Positions 51,129-60,667 are shown, numbered from the stretch's first letter. The stretch is 64,000 nt of DNA from Butyrivibrio sp. MB2005 (GCF_000424285.1 NZ_AUJP01000017.1:62001-126000), one strand, 5' to 3'. The notes: a model not told the origin generated them from the letters alone. Program-made: numbers and translations.

Positions 51129-51164
51129 TACCACTCCTTAAGTCATTTATGAAACTCGTCTTCA

Positions 51165-52736
51165 TTAAGATAAGCAATACTCTGTTCCACTAATGCTATT
51201 CATATTTAACAACGACAAAATATTGCCCCCCTTTCCTACTTCAGTTGCAAATATATATCTACAATTATTCGCATCATATACAAATTTGCCATATGTATCA
51301 AAGTAATATGATTTAATAAAGGTCTCTATATCCACTGTATCATCAAATACCCAAAACTCATAATTCTCTGTCAAATACGAAATCCATTTTGATCTTATAT
51401 ATTCTTTAATCAAATTCTTTTGTTCCACCGTCCAACCTTCAAGGTATTTATTCCCAAGATGTATTAGATTAATCTGAAAATACAGAACGTGCTGAGTATC
51501 CCTATCAAAGAGCCGGTTCTCGTACACTTGAGTTTTACACGGTTTTTGAATATCATTATATTTAAAAAAGACAGTACTATCACTTATGATCGGGTCATTC
51601 TCTACATATGCACTTATAAAGAAGTTAGGAATCGGATAATATCCATAGACCCTATCATCCTGAATAAATCTTTTTAATCTAATGCAGATCGGTTCTGCTG
51701 AAATTGAAATATAATTCGCAACATTTCTAGCGTAACTATACTGTTTCCATCTCTGACCAGCTATATCAGAGTCATCCTTGTAATACTTTGAATCTCCAAT
51801 ATATACCCCTCCGATTCCACCAAATGCGTCTTTATAAGAGTATATATGGTCAATAATTTTACCATCTTTGTTATATTTAAAAGTATCAACCATTTCCTCA
51901 GTAGATAATAAATCATCCACCATATCTTCAAATACAAGTTGAAAACTACCTGTAACTAAATACTCGATTTCACTTTTTCCATTTTGAATTTCACATTGAG
52001 AATAGTACCCATACAAAGCTTTATATAATTTCAAGAAATCGTCTCTATAATAATTTCTTTTAGCCCTTTTTAATAGCGTAAGCGGTTTCTTTAAGAAATT
52101 ACGGTAATCTTTTTGTGAAAGAATTGCCCCTTCTACCTTTTTAATCAATCCATATCTTTGAGCAATATTATTTATTTCTGTATTTAATAGCATTAATAAA
52201 AAATCTTCTTCAGAGTATCTCCATTTACTATTCAGGAATGAATCAAAGAAAAGTTCATCATCAATAAATCTTCCCGTTCCCTTTACGATAAGCCTAGACC
52301 AATTTGCATTCATCGGATTAACGCTATTACTGTTTTTTTTCTTTAATGTATATAGATAAGAATGCTTATTATAATATCCTATCAAATCTAATATAGCATC
52401 AAGCGTCCCAACCTTTTTGGTTCTATCAATCTTCTCACTTATATAGTTCTTTAACCTAAGGTTGGAATCATATTTTTTCAAAATTCTATATAACAATATC
52501 GCATATGAATCTAGCCAATTTTTACTTGAAGTATCTTCATTAGTATTGTTGAAGTTACCAACAAATTCATCTGAAAAGACTTTCGGCAAAACAATACACA
52601 TTCTTCCATTGCGATTTTTTATATATCCAACCAAATTAATAATCTTATCTTTGGTGACATAACTGCTAAGTTCCATAGGAATAAATTCATGTATATCAGA
52701 TTCTGTTATCGCTTGTCCTTCTAAAAAAACCCGCAT
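51165..52736 (-). CDS. McrC/LlaJI R2-like restriction nuclease subunit
   Basis: 523 aa. MRVFLEGQAITESDIHEFIP, then NLVGYIKNRNGRMCIVLPKVF (about 32-52), is the barrel-like N-terminus of LlaJI-type proteins. The C-terminal half carries a PD-(D/E)XK-like stretch: HIYSYKDAFGGIGGVYIGDSKYYKDD (Asp, then D-x-K, around 308-325), followed by RWKQYSYARNVAN. In LlaJI and McrBC systems this protein is the DNA-cutting partner of the McrB-like motor, encoded just upstream, 14 bp away. Assignment to the LlaJI family is from motif memory. Confidence 0.75.
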   Translation of the reverse strand: MRVFLEGQAITESDIHEFIPMELSSYVTKDKIINLVGYIKNRNGRMCIVLPKVFSDEFVGNFNNTNEDTSSKNWLDSYAILLYRILKKYDSNLRLKNYISEKIDRTKKVGTLDAILDLIGYYNKHSYLYTLKKKNSNSVNPMNANWSRLIVKGTGRFIDDELFFDSFLNSKWRYSEEDFLLMLLNTEINNIAQRYGLIKKVEGAILSQKDYRNFLKKPLTLLKRAKRNYYRDDFLKLYKALYGYYSQCEIQNGKSEIEYLVTGSFQLVFEDMVDDLLSTEEMVDTFKYNKDGKIIDHIYSYKDAFGGIGGVYIGDSKYYKDDSDIAGQRWKQYSYARNVANYISISAEPICIRLKRFIQDDRVYGYYPIPNFFISAYVENDPIISDSTVFFKYNDIQKPCKTQVYENRLFDRDTQHVLYFQINLIHLGNKYLEGWTVEQKNLIKEYIRSKWISYLTENYEFWVFDDTVDIETFIKSYYFDTYGKFVYDANNCRYIFATEVGKGGNILSLLNMNSISGTEYCLS

Positions 52737-52750
52737 AAGCTAATCACCTA

Positions 52751-53779
52751 CTATAGTCCTAAGTTTGTCATAAACTCAATAATATAATTTTCTCCATATG
52801 TAGCGTCAAAAAAGTCAGCAAAGCTAATCAATTCATCGGGCAATACCCCATTAATTAACTTTCTTGTTTTAGGGAAATATTCTTCTAATGTCTCCTTTGT
52901 TTCATCTTTAAAACATTCTGTCCAAATATAGAATAATACCTTTTCTACAAATTCATCTTTGCTTATTGAATTTGATTTAACAAAAAAAGGGCCTATACAT
53001 TTGTCCTCGCTCTCCGTAATCTTATAAATCACGTTATTAATGATTTCAAGAAACTGGTTCCAATTATAATGCTGCAAATTAATAATAATTTCTCTTCCTG
53101 GAAACAATGTATAATCGATAGGCACGTATTTCCATAGCCAACGCCTCTTAAAAGCCGAGTCCAACGGAAACAATGATTGGTCAGATGTATTCATTGTTGC
53201 AACAATATTGAGATTAGGTGGTAATAATAACACAGAGTACAAGTTTTCTGGCTTTTCTATTCTTTTTGCATCAAGTATCATCATGATCTCTGCCAAATAA
53301 GGCGTCCCTAAACGATTCTCAATAATGCTCGCAATATCTTTATTAACATTAATAAAATAATCGGATGCCCCATACTCATCTCTATCGAGCAACTGAAATA
53401 TCTCCCCAAAAATAGCTGCGCAGTTTCCTCTATTTAATTCTTCAATAATAAGATAAACCTCTTTGCCATGAACGAAATATTCGCTCCATGCCTTTATGTA
53501 TGACTCCAAAAAAACTCCATTAACAAACTTATATGCCATTTTCTCTCTTGTAAGACTATATGGCACACCTTGAACGCTACTACTTACAGCATCATAATAA
53601 TGGTAAATATTCTCTTCTAATACACTGCTTACAACAGGTTTATAGCCACCAACAAAATCATAATATGTATATTCCGGATGAAATGTTGTTGTAAATCTGT
53701 AGTTATCCCCCACTTCCTCATTTACCGAAAACGATTTACCCACTCCTGGTGCACCATAAATTATTTTATTATATCCCAT
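52751..53779 (-). CDS. McrB-like AAA+ GTPase/ATPase restriction subunit
   Basis: 342 aa. Walker A IYGAPGVGKSFSVNE (residues 8-22), substrate loop FHPEYTYYDFVGGY, Walker B YLIIEELNRGNCAAIFGEIF (about 111) and the McrB-type signature MNTSDQSLFPLDSAFKRRW (about 198-216) are all present. It lacks the N-terminal DNA-binding domain of E. coli McrB, so target recognition must come from another protein. It forms the motor that loads the nuclease encoded next. Only 3 bp separate it from the unknown 266-aa gene. Confidence 0.92.
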   Translation of the reverse strand: MGYNKIIYGAPGVGKSFSVNEEVGDNYRFTTTFHPEYTYYDFVGGYKPVVSSVLEENIYHYYDAVSSSVQGVPYSLTREKMAYKFVNGVFLESYIKAWSEYFVHGKEVYLIIEELNRGNCAAIFGEIFQLLDRDEYGASDYFINVNKDIASIIENRLGTPYLAEIMMILDAKRIEKPENLYSVLLLPPNLNIVATMNTSDQSLFPLDSAFKRRWLWKYVPIDYTLFPGREIIINLQHYNWNQFLEIINNVIYKITESEDKCIGPFFVKSNSISKDEFVEKVLFYIWTECFKDETKETLEEYFPKTRKLINGVLPDELISFADFFDATYGENYIIEFMTNLGL

Positions 53780-53782
53780 GTG

Positions 53783-54583
53783 CTAACCTCTCTTCAAAGC
53801 CATAATATCATCAATTAAACTGTTGTCGTCAATAAAGCTGTACACCAACATCCTCGGCAACAATTTAATATCTTCTGTCTTAGATAAATGATAATCCACA
53901 AATCTATATCTTCCCAAACAACAATCAGTCACATCAACAAGATCATCTGCAGTTTTCAAAACTTCGCTAATCTTTCTAAACAAATCTTGCTCTGTTGGGT
54001 AATCATTTTTGAGCAAAGCATAGCATGGATCATTTCTCTTTTTTAAATAATGGTAATTCTTTAATGTCAAAATTGCATATACGATAAAAGTATACGCTAT
54101 AGATAATTTACTATTTATCGATAACGTTTCGATATCAGAGAAGATTATATCATTCAAACCATTTCTAAATGATTTGTCCTTTTTATATGCTAAATATACC
54201 TCTCTTATATCTTTATAAATTGCATCTTCTACTATGTCTCCATGATTTTGTGCCAAAAGCTCATCTATGGCTGTATTTCGTTGCACAATCGAATTCAACT
54301 GTGTACCCATGTAAAAACTACCATCATAATCAAACTTTCTATTTTTCCTAATGTATTTAACCTGAATTGAATCCAAATCAAAAAAATCAGAAAACATAGT
54401 TTTTATAAACGGGTACGTACTTGGAGTATCAATTACCATTGATGATCCACAATTTGTGACATTTTGCGAAGCCGCTCCAAAAATTCCATTTCCTACTGAA
54501 CTATAGGCAATAAACACTTCATTCGGAGTATTTGGTCTTGAAAAACCTCCTAATGGCGCAGATACAGCTAACTCTGATAACAT
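53783..54583 (-). CDS. unknown component of the restriction operon
   Basis: 266 aa, not recognised. Residues 1-75 are mixed polar with Gly/Ser/Asn patches (SAPLGGFSRPNTPNEVFIAY), 76-160 mostly charged helices, and about 163-185 a hydrophobic helix (LSIAYTFIVYAILTLKNY) that could be buried or membrane-associated. The C-terminal part has acidic helical segments (VLKTADDLVDVTDCC). It lies 3 bp from both the methyltransferase and the McrB-like gene, so it is an integral operon member. It could be the recognition subunit that the McrB-like protein lacks, a controller, or an effector. Confidence 0.7.
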   Translation of the reverse strand: MLSELAVSAPLGGFSRPNTPNEVFIAYSSVGNGIFGAASQNVTNCGSSMVIDTPSTYPFIKTMFSDFFDLDSIQVKYIRKNRKFDYDGSFYMGTQLNSIVQRNTAIDELLAQNHGDIVEDAIYKDIREVYLAYKKDKSFRNGLNDIIFSDIETLSINSKLSIAYTFIVYAILTLKNYHYLKKRNDPCYALLKNDYPTEQDLFRKISEVLKTADDLVDVTDCCLGRYRFVDYHLSKTEDIKLLPRMLVYSFIDDNSLIDDIMALKRG

Positions 54584-54586
54584 GTC

Positions 54587-55702
54587 TTAGATTTCCTCCT
54601 CTTCACATTCAAATTCGTATTTCACGCCGTCTATATCAAGTCCATTCCTCATATTTCTAACTCTTGTCTTCATAATTTCATAGGCACTCTTGCTATTATC
54701 AATAATAGTACATTTCCTATTCTTCTTAATGCAGCACGCTAAAGTTGTGCCGCTCCCTCCATACATATCCATCACTTCATCATTTTCTCGAGTACATATA
54801 TCAAGTAAAAAGCCAAGCAGCTTTTCAGGTTTCTTTGAGTCTTTATAATCACACCCCGCTCCACCTTCTTTATAAATATTTGTTACCTCATCTGTAAAAT
54901 CAAGATCATTTGTTGGTAAAATAGGCCTGCCAGCATTTAACAACGACTGGAAATACACGCCGCTCTTTCGTTTTTCATTAGATGTAATAAACCAACGATA
55001 CCCTAATCCTTCTTGTTCCAGACCATGAACTTTAATTAACAAATCTGTCCCCATATCAGCCAAGTAATTTTCATACCATTCTCCCGACCAATTCGCTGTT
55101 TTTAATTTCCCTGCGATAATATATCTTCTAAAGCAACCCGTTGTGCATTCGTCTTGTTTTACTATTTCATATTGCTCTGGTTTAAATATCTCTATCTGCT
55201 TTCCTGCAATATGCTTTTTTTGGGGACTATCATCCAGAATATTTATTTTATATACAAATTTTCTTGGGTCAGCCACTTTGCTTTCACAAAAAAAACGTGT
55301 GCTCTTTTCTTTCCTGTATATAAGAAGATACTCATACACATCATGAAAAGTCGCATTTATCATTAGTTGCCTGTCTTTGTGTCGTATTTTAACTGGAAAT
55401 AATCCTATAAAACATTCTGCACAAAATACAGTATCTATAACCGGTTTTAAGTTGAATAATTCCATTTGGTTAATGGAAACAGCTAAGAATCCTTCTTTCT
55501 TCAAAGCTTTATGTGCATTGACTATCACATCTCTCATATTTTGAGCCCAATTGCTATTGGTGTCATTATAACTTTTTCTTGCTCCCCTTTTCCTTTTAGT
55601 GTTATAAGGAGGGTCTAAATATATTAGCTGAAATCTACCTTCAATCTCTCCTGCTTTTTTTTCACAATAATCATATGCATTTCCATAAATAATCTTATTC
55701 AT
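54587..55702 (-). CDS. beta-class DNA methyltransferase (type III Mod-like)
   Basis: 371 aa. Motif IV LIYLDPPYNTKRKRGARKSY comes first (about 27-46), then motif I MDMYGGSGTTLACC near residue 318, the beta-class order. Together with EGFLAVSINQMELFNLKPVID this is typical of N6-adenine Mod-type enzymes. A target recognition segment lies between about 130 and 250. It protects host DNA from the McrB/McrC-like pair. It overlaps the HTH gene by 8 bp. Confidence 0.9.
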   Translation of the reverse strand: MNKIIYGNAYDYCEKKAGEIEGRFQLIYLDPPYNTKRKRGARKSYNDTNSNWAQNMRDVIVNAHKALKKEGFLAVSINQMELFNLKPVIDTVFCAECFIGLFPVKIRHKDRQLMINATFHDVYEYLLIYRKEKSTRFFCESKVADPRKFVYKINILDDSPQKKHIAGKQIEIFKPEQYEIVKQDECTTGCFRRYIIAGKLKTANWSGEWYENYLADMGTDLLIKVHGLEQEGLGYRWFITSNEKRKSGVYFQSLLNAGRPILPTNDLDFTDEVTNIYKEGGAGCDYKDSKKPEKLLGFLLDICTRENDEVMDMYGGSGTTLACCIKKNRKCTIIDNSKSAYEIMKTRVRNMRNGLDIDGVKYEFECEEEEI

Positions 55703-55880
55703 TAATTTTAGGCCCCTTTTTCTTTCTAGGATCTTCAGGCTTTACAGCCTCTTCAGGGATAAGCCACATATTCCCTTTATACTCTGCTCCAGGTATCCTT
55801 CCATCCTTGCAATATAGAGATACTCTTCTTTGTGAAACATTCCACCTCTTTGCCATTTCTGCTGTGGTCAAATACTGCAT
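55695..55880 (-). CDS. small HTH regulator of the restriction operon
   Basis: 61 aa: MQYLTTAEMAKRWNVSQRRV, then GRIPGAEYKGNMWLIPEEAV, the helix-turn-helix/wing pattern of HTH_17 (excisionase- or MerR-like). First gene of the operon with AGGAGGTAATAG-like ribosome site. It probably autoregulates the restriction genes, as controller proteins do. Confidence 0.85.
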   Translation of the reverse strand: MQYLTTAEMAKRWNVSQRRVSLYCKDGRIPGAEYKGNMWLIPEEAVKPEDPRKKKGPKINE

Positions 55881-56274
55881 TCTATTACCTCCACGTAATT
55901 AGTAACAACATTGTAATTGTATTCTTCCATCGGAATATTTTCAAGCAAAAATATGAAACACGCCTTAGGCGGTTGCATTTTTTCACTACTGAGAAACAGC
56001 GCATTATATATCTTTCTGCTAGAGGCGCAGATACATATTCATCAATGATTTCTGTTGCTACCTTAAGCTGAAGCTCTACGCAAAAGAAAAACCAGCAAAG
56101 ACTTTAAGACATAACCAGTGTGTTGCGCTATCGCCTTTATTACAGTAACTATTTCTCTCTCCTCATTACCAAAAACTCACAATAATGATACAAGTTTTGT
56201 TCTCACATAATAAGATAAGCGATACTCTCTAAGCTTTAATCAGCCTCATACATTAACCCTTCCGCTATCTGGTA
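55881..56274. other. intergenic region with decayed coding DNA
   Basis: About 394 bp with no intact gene. It must hold the restriction operon promoter (minus strand). A small hairpin CCGCCTAAGGCG-like lies near 55962-55975. The minus strand between 55985 and 56085 encodes a protein-like stretch (KVATEIIDEYVSAPLAERYI) without start or continuation, so a gene remnant is likely. Confidence 0.5.
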
Positions 56275-57141
56275 TTATATTTCAGAAATATTAAAATAAT
56301 CCATGGCAGCTTTGACGCATTCCTGTATAAGAGTTTCATGCTTTTTGTAATCATCAATCCCACTTAATTTGACCCTATAGCGTCTCCATCTACTCTCATA
56401 GACAACATCAATCCCAGCATCTTCAATCTTAACCAATAGCTCTGGAATTTCAGTGGTTTTAAAATACATGTGCACAAATGATTTCTTTGGCTGGAAAGAT
56501 ATAAAATTCTTGGCTACTCCGTCTTTGACTAAGCCAATATAGAACTTATTGTACTTTAGTTCATACCCTGAAGTATACTTATCAAGTGCATAAAAAATAT
56601 CATCGACCTCTTTGATAATTTTTTTGTACTACACTTTTCCCAATAACTTCTGTCTTTTACTTCATATTCATCTTCTTCATCTGTCCCCGGTGTAACTCTA
56701 TCAATAATCTAAAAAAGCCAGCGATATATCATCACCGACCTTATAGGCTGATAGTTGCAAAGCGATAAGAGGAATATTTCCATTGAATAAACTTATTACA
56801 TTCATAAACCTTCCTGTGATTTCTTCTGCAACAATAACAGCACAATGATCGTATTGTTGAAATCTCTTCTCACTGTCCCAATACTCTATCGTCCTAATTA
56901 TATAACTCGGATCAGTTGCACCTAGCTGAATCTCTATCTCATAATGAGTTTCATTATCTACGGTTCCCATCAATATATCAAACCTTCCACCAGATGGCTG
57001 GACCTTCTCACGTCTAAGTGGTACTAGCTCACCAAGCGTTAGTACCTCAGGATGATCAAATATATATTGCTTGATTAAATCTTCTTTTATCTCCGGATGT
57101 TTCTTTAATGAAATCTTCTGCATACTTACTAAATTTGCCAT
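56275..57141 (-). pseudogene. broken nuclease gene (DUF91/DUF5655-like)
   Basis: Three frames read as one protein of about 285 aa. The first 146 codons start MANLVSMQKISLKKHPEIKE with GGAGGG upstream and contain a nuclease-like core (GGRFDILMG, then THYEIEIQLG: Asp, E-x-E/Q). That frame stops at 56701, the middle continues in another frame (about 56625-56700, RVTPGTDEEDEYEVKDRSYW), and a one-base deletion in a poly-A run at 56619-56625 shifts to the last frame (KEVDDIFYALDKYTSGYELK, HMYFKTTEIPELLVKIED, YRVKLSGID). Family names are from pattern and approximate. It is dead unless frameshifting occurs. Confidence 0.7.
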
Positions 57142-57959
57142 TTCTATACCCTCCACAAATATCAAGGCCAGTAAGGCTATTATACAACTTAACTTTTGAA
57201 AATTTTCTGAGACGTACGTAAGTTTTTATTATTTTCATCATTAAAAAAGTCTATTGAAGTTTACTATTTCGTTATAAAATAATGATAAAAATAATCTGAT
57301 AGAGAGAGATATAAGTATAATAAAGATAGCTATACAACGCCTTTTCAAATCGAATATTTACGCCAAATCTTATAATTACGCCAAATTTTAGTACCCCACC
57401 TCTGATAATTTTTTCTACACTTTTTTTGTTTACCTGCATTTACTATGTATTTATTCCGACTATTCTTTCTAAAAAGCCCATAAAACAGGGTCTTTTAGCA
57501 CAATGCATGCACCAATCGTAGAGTTTAGACACCACTAATTGCAAAAACATGAATCACTCTATTTCCTATCGCTAAACTGTATTCACTTTTTATTTCGTGG
57601 AGGACCACCGTCTCAACCCTCTCGTAGTTCAGTTCTCCTACACTTCCAAAATGGCATAAAAATAACGGTGTATCCTTGTCTGCTAACATCTTTTAACGTT
57701 AGCTACAAAGCGCACCGTTAAGCCACTTGTGTTTTTCAATTTAAGTGTGTTCAGTCTTTGTCAGCAATACTACCGTCTCAACATGGCAGCAAACAGCTCA
57801 AAAGCACGATAAATACTAGCTTTAGGGCGGTTTCACCTTTTAACGGTAGGCCATAAAATGAACCCAGTTTTGAACCCTTGAAATGATTCCATTTCTTCTA
57901 TAATATTCCCGGTAAATTTTATGATATACTTAATGAATTAAATTTGAAAGGAACAAACC
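57142..57959. other. 818-bp intergenic region without genes
   Basis: AT-rich. It contains a direct repeat TTACGCCAAATYTTA (57358 and 57376), two copies of ACCGTCTCAAC (57607-57617 and 57772-57782) and scattered TTAACGGT/AACGTTA motifs, which suggest remnants of a mobile element. At the right end is the promoter of the LRR gene: TGATATACT about 30 bp before the ATG at 57960. Confidence 0.45.
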
Positions 57960-58733
57960 ATGAAAAAGACATTATTTCCATTTTTTATTTTTTTGCTTTT
58001 TTTCTTTGCACCAATTACTGCAAATGCAAAGACATATTATATTATGGACAACCGAGATGGTCGCCCCCTCGTTGATGAGAATGATAATTCAATAGAGCAT
58101 GAAAAACTTTATGATCTTACTGCAGGTGATATAATTTACCTCGCTCCAAATAAGTATGAAGTAATCAATGTTGAGTTTGCACAAGATAATTATAGCAGCG
58201 GTTATAGAGTGAATTGTAAATGCCTGGTGAATAAGAGTAAAGATGGTAAATTTGCATATATTATTGACGAAACAAAATTTAATGGTTTTCGTGATTATCT
58301 AACAGTCAAAGAATTCGACAAAAATGCCTTTAATAGCTACAAAAACTTAAAACAACTATACATATCCCTTGAGGTAATTCCAAGCTGGATAAACAAAAAG
58401 GTTAAGAACTTATCAGAACTAAAACTAGGTTCCGATTCATTAGTAAAAAAGAATACTTTTGCAAATTGTAAAAAGCTAAAATCTGTTAGTCTTAATAACA
58501 CTTGCTCCTTAGAAAAAAACTCTTTTAAAAATGTAAAAACCACCGTTTGGTATGACAACGGTGTACATGATTATGATAAGGTTAAAGGCGATACTTATAC
58601 AACGGCAAAAAGTGTATCTCAAATAAAAAAGGAAATGAAAAAGGCTGGATTTAAAAAAGGGACTGTTGTTCATGTTCAGAAGTACAATAAGAACCTATAT
58701 TCAAAAAAAGTATATAAAACCATAAAAATATAA
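57960..58733 (+). CDS. secreted BspA-type leucine-rich repeat protein
   Basis: 257 aa with a signal peptide (MKKTLFPFFIFLLFFFAPIT, then ANA-KTY). LRR_5 repeats cover about 115-195: FDKNAFNSYKNLKQLYISLE, FANCKKLKSVSLNNTC, FKNVKTTVWY; the sequence then ends basic. BspA-type LRR proteins bind host or bacterial surfaces. No anchor motif. GAAAGGAAC precedes the ATG and TGATATACT is the extended -10. A paralogue lies 77 bp downstream. Confidence 0.85.
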   Translation: MKKTLFPFFIFLLFFFAPITANAKTYYIMDNRDGRPLVDENDNSIEHEKLYDLTAGDIIYLAPNKYEVINVEFAQDNYSSGYRVNCKCLVNKSKDGKFAYIIDETKFNGFRDYLTVKEFDKNAFNSYKNLKQLYISLEVIPSWINKKVKNLSELKLGSDSLVKKNTFANCKKLKSVSLNNTCSLEKNSFKNVKTTVWYDNGVHDYDKVKGDTYTTAKSVSQIKKEMKKAGFKKGTVVHVQKYNKNLYSKKVYKTIKI

Positions 58734-58809
58734 TATAAACATCTGCTCTTAATTAAAAATAATTTCGCATGATATACTGTTACAATCAAAAAATAAAGGA
58801 TATATTGAA

Positions 58810-59511
58810 ATGAATAAAATACTAATAACTCTTTACTCTTTCATTTTATTACTACTCGTACCAATGACAGTAAAGGCAAGTGATAGGCCTTTACAGGTAG
58901 GTGATGTTTTTGAAAGCGAGAATCTACGCTACGAAGTAATATCCACTATTCCTTATGATAATGTAGTTGGGAATGTTAGAGTAATCGGACGAAGCCAAGA
59001 AGATAATGTATATAAATATTCAGATGAATTTCATATCTTTTCCCTTGCTCAACATATTTCTATGTCAAATGGATCAGAATACTCTTCTTATTATAAAGTA
59101 ACAGCTATTGCGCCGGGTGCTTTTAAAGGTGATAAAAATATAGAAAGCTTAAGCATACACGCACCTATAAAAACAATCCCTGCAAATATGTGTAAAAATT
59201 GCAAAAAACTCAATAGCGTTACTATTGATAATATTGAATTAACCAAAATAGAAAAAAATGCTTTTGCAAATTGTAAGAGCTTAAGCAAAATCAGTATATT
59301 ATCTCGAAACATAAAGGAAATTGAGAAGAACGCATTTAAAGGAACCCACCTAGGATTTAATGTTGCTCCATATAAAAATACTCAAAACAAAATCAAAAAA
59401 TTAGTAAAAAAAAGTGGGCTCCCAGAAAAATCATTTTCTATTTATTCTTCATACAAAAAGAGATGGTATAAGTCTTGGTATTACAATTACCAACACGGAA
59501 CATTGGCCTAA
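58810..59511 (+). CDS. secreted BspA-type leucine-rich repeat protein, paralogue
   Basis: 233 aa with a signal peptide (MNKILITLYSFILLLLVPMT, then VKA-SDR) and LRR_5 repeats at about 95-195 (APGAFKGDKNIESLSI, MCKNCKKLNSVTIDN, KNAFANCKSLSKISILS, KNAFKGTHLG). The basic C-terminus is Tyr/Trp-rich. It shares domain order and the TGATATACT promoter with its neighbour; sequence identity is moderate, so it is an old duplication or two related cargo genes. AAAGGAT lies before the ATG. Confidence 0.85.
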   Translation: MNKILITLYSFILLLLVPMTVKASDRPLQVGDVFESENLRYEVISTIPYDNVVGNVRVIGRSQEDNVYKYSDEFHIFSLAQHISMSNGSEYSSYYKVTAIAPGAFKGDKNIESLSIHAPIKTIPANMCKNCKKLNSVTIDNIELTKIEKNAFANCKSLSKISILSRNIKEIEKNAFKGTHLGFNVAPYKNTQNKIKKLVKKSGLPEKSFSIYSSYKKRWYKSWYYNYQHGTLA

Positions 59512-59578
59512 GCACTATCAAAAAAGAGCAGGCCATATCATTTTATAATGTGCTCATTCTAATATTTGCAGACAAAAA

Positions 59579-59608
59579 TAAAGCCCAGGATACTTATTTC
59601 CTGGGCTT
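59579..59608. terminator. terminator between LRR gene and recombinase relic
   Basis: AAGCCCAGGA, 8-nt loop, TCCTGGGCTT, with A residues on the left. It can serve the minus-strand gene at 59619 and the plus-strand LRR gene. Confidence 0.75.
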
Positions 59609-59618
59609 CATCTATCTT

Positions 59619-59957
59619 TTACTTTGTATTTTTCCTTGGTACATCCAGATCAAATCTGGCCTTAAAAATTATATGGAACCTGTCATCGTATATCTTTATC
59701 TCCTTAACGTAACGTCTAACCATAATGTCATCAAAGTTTGTTATCTCGGTAGGCGCTTCATCAAGAAAGCTTTTCATCTGTGCTACTTTTCTCTTAACGC
59801 TTTCATTCTGAGCCTTAGTTACCATTAGCTCTTTCTTATCTGCTTTGAGCTTCTCGATCTCCTCAGACACTTTTGAATAGTCTTTCCTAACGCAAAACTT
59901 CAGTAACACACCAATGTCAATAAGAACATACCACAATCCCTTTAACCATTGCGGCAT
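59619..59957 (-). pseudogene. C-terminal fragment of a large serine recombinase
   Basis: 112 aa. Residues 25-112 carry the end of large serine recombinases: coiled coil VSEEIEKLKADKKELMVTKA, then EAPTEITNFDDIMVRRYVKE and IKIYDDRFHIIFKARFDLDV. The catalytic serine domain and zinc ribbon are absent, and residues 1-22 (MPQWLKGLWYVLIDIGVLLK) are unrelated. It is a relic of another integrative element. It might still be translated, since it has a start and GGAGAGTG upstream. Confidence 0.75.
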
Positions 59958-59971
59958 TTTTGCACTCTCCT

Positions 59972-60430
59972 TTATGCAGCATCAAACGATCTTATCTTAT
60001 CTAAAAAGCTATCCATATATCCATTTAATTCCTCATAACGATCTGAAACTTCCTTAACTGCCTTATCATTCATACTGTGGGTAAGTTCGTCTCTTAGCTT
60101 CTTAACAGACCTGCTACCTATTTTCCCTTCCGAGCTAAACAACTTTTTCAGCAACTCATTATCAAAATCGTATCCAGCATACGCTAGTGCATATGGAACC
60201 TGTGTCATAATAACCTTGAATCGTTCTTTATGTTGGCCAGTTTTGTTAAATTGATGATCTTCCAAAATAACCTTGTAAACTATCTCGCATACTGAAAACT
60301 TTTCTTTAAAATCATCGATCATTCTCTTTTTATCTTTATCCGCTATCAATCTTTCTATGCGATCCAGCTCGTCTTTTGCACGATTTCTTAATAAGAGTTT
60401 TTGCCCATCATTCAACTGTGTCAATGCCAT
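59972..60430 (-). CDS. hypothetical protein
   Basis: 152-aa, mostly helical and charged protein (NRAKDELDRIERLIADKDKK, HQFNKTGQHKERFKVIMTQV, LRDELTHSMNDKAVKEVSDR). AGGAGAAT precedes the ATG. The LRDELTHS segment with nearby Arg/His resembles a degenerate HEPN-type R-x4-6-H, but this is weak. It lies 14 bp upstream of the recombinase fragment on the same strand. Unknown function. Confidence 0.6.
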   Translation of the reverse strand: MALTQLNDGQKLLLRNRAKDELDRIERLIADKDKKRMIDDFKEKFSVCEIVYKVILEDHQFNKTGQHKERFKVIMTQVPYALAYAGYDFDNELLKKLFSSEGKIGSRSVKKLRDELTHSMNDKAVKEVSDRYEELNGYMDSFLDKIRSFDAA

Positions 60431-60613
60431 CTATATTCTCCTCCGTAGTAATCTTTTCCATACGTTTCTATTATCATCCATGTCCGTCAGTTTTAATCCC
60501 CCACAAACAAATATAATAATTATATCAAAAAAATCAGTTTAAAACCCACTCATAATGCCACCAATGTAATAGCATAACTATCTTTTTTCCCCCTTGATGT
60601 AACATATAAAAAA

Positions 60614-60667
60614 GATGTAACAAAGATTGTTATATCAGTAGGCGTTTTCGCAAGGAAGATTTCCTAT
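60614..60667 (-). pseudogene. second, decayed serine recombinase scrap
   Basis: About 54 bp that align with 59722-59775 at roughly two thirds or more identity (shared GTTAT-TC-GTAGGCG-TT-C and CAAG-AAG strings). This is the segment encoding EAPTEITNFDD in the larger fragment. It has stops and no start. It marks an older recombinase copy just downstream of the excisionase-like gene. Confidence 0.55.

Noticed and set aside
57056-57241. 61-aa minus-strand frame at the start of the broken nuclease gene
   Set aside because: It overlaps the better-supported nuclease start in another frame and has no ribosome site.
57539-57721. 60-aa plus-strand frame
   Set aside because: No ribosome site or protein-like composition, and it lies in repeat-rich non-coding DNA.
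59972-60430. HEPN toxin assignment for the 152-aa protein
   Set aside because: Only a loose R-x-x-x-x-H-like pattern is seen; not enough to name the family.
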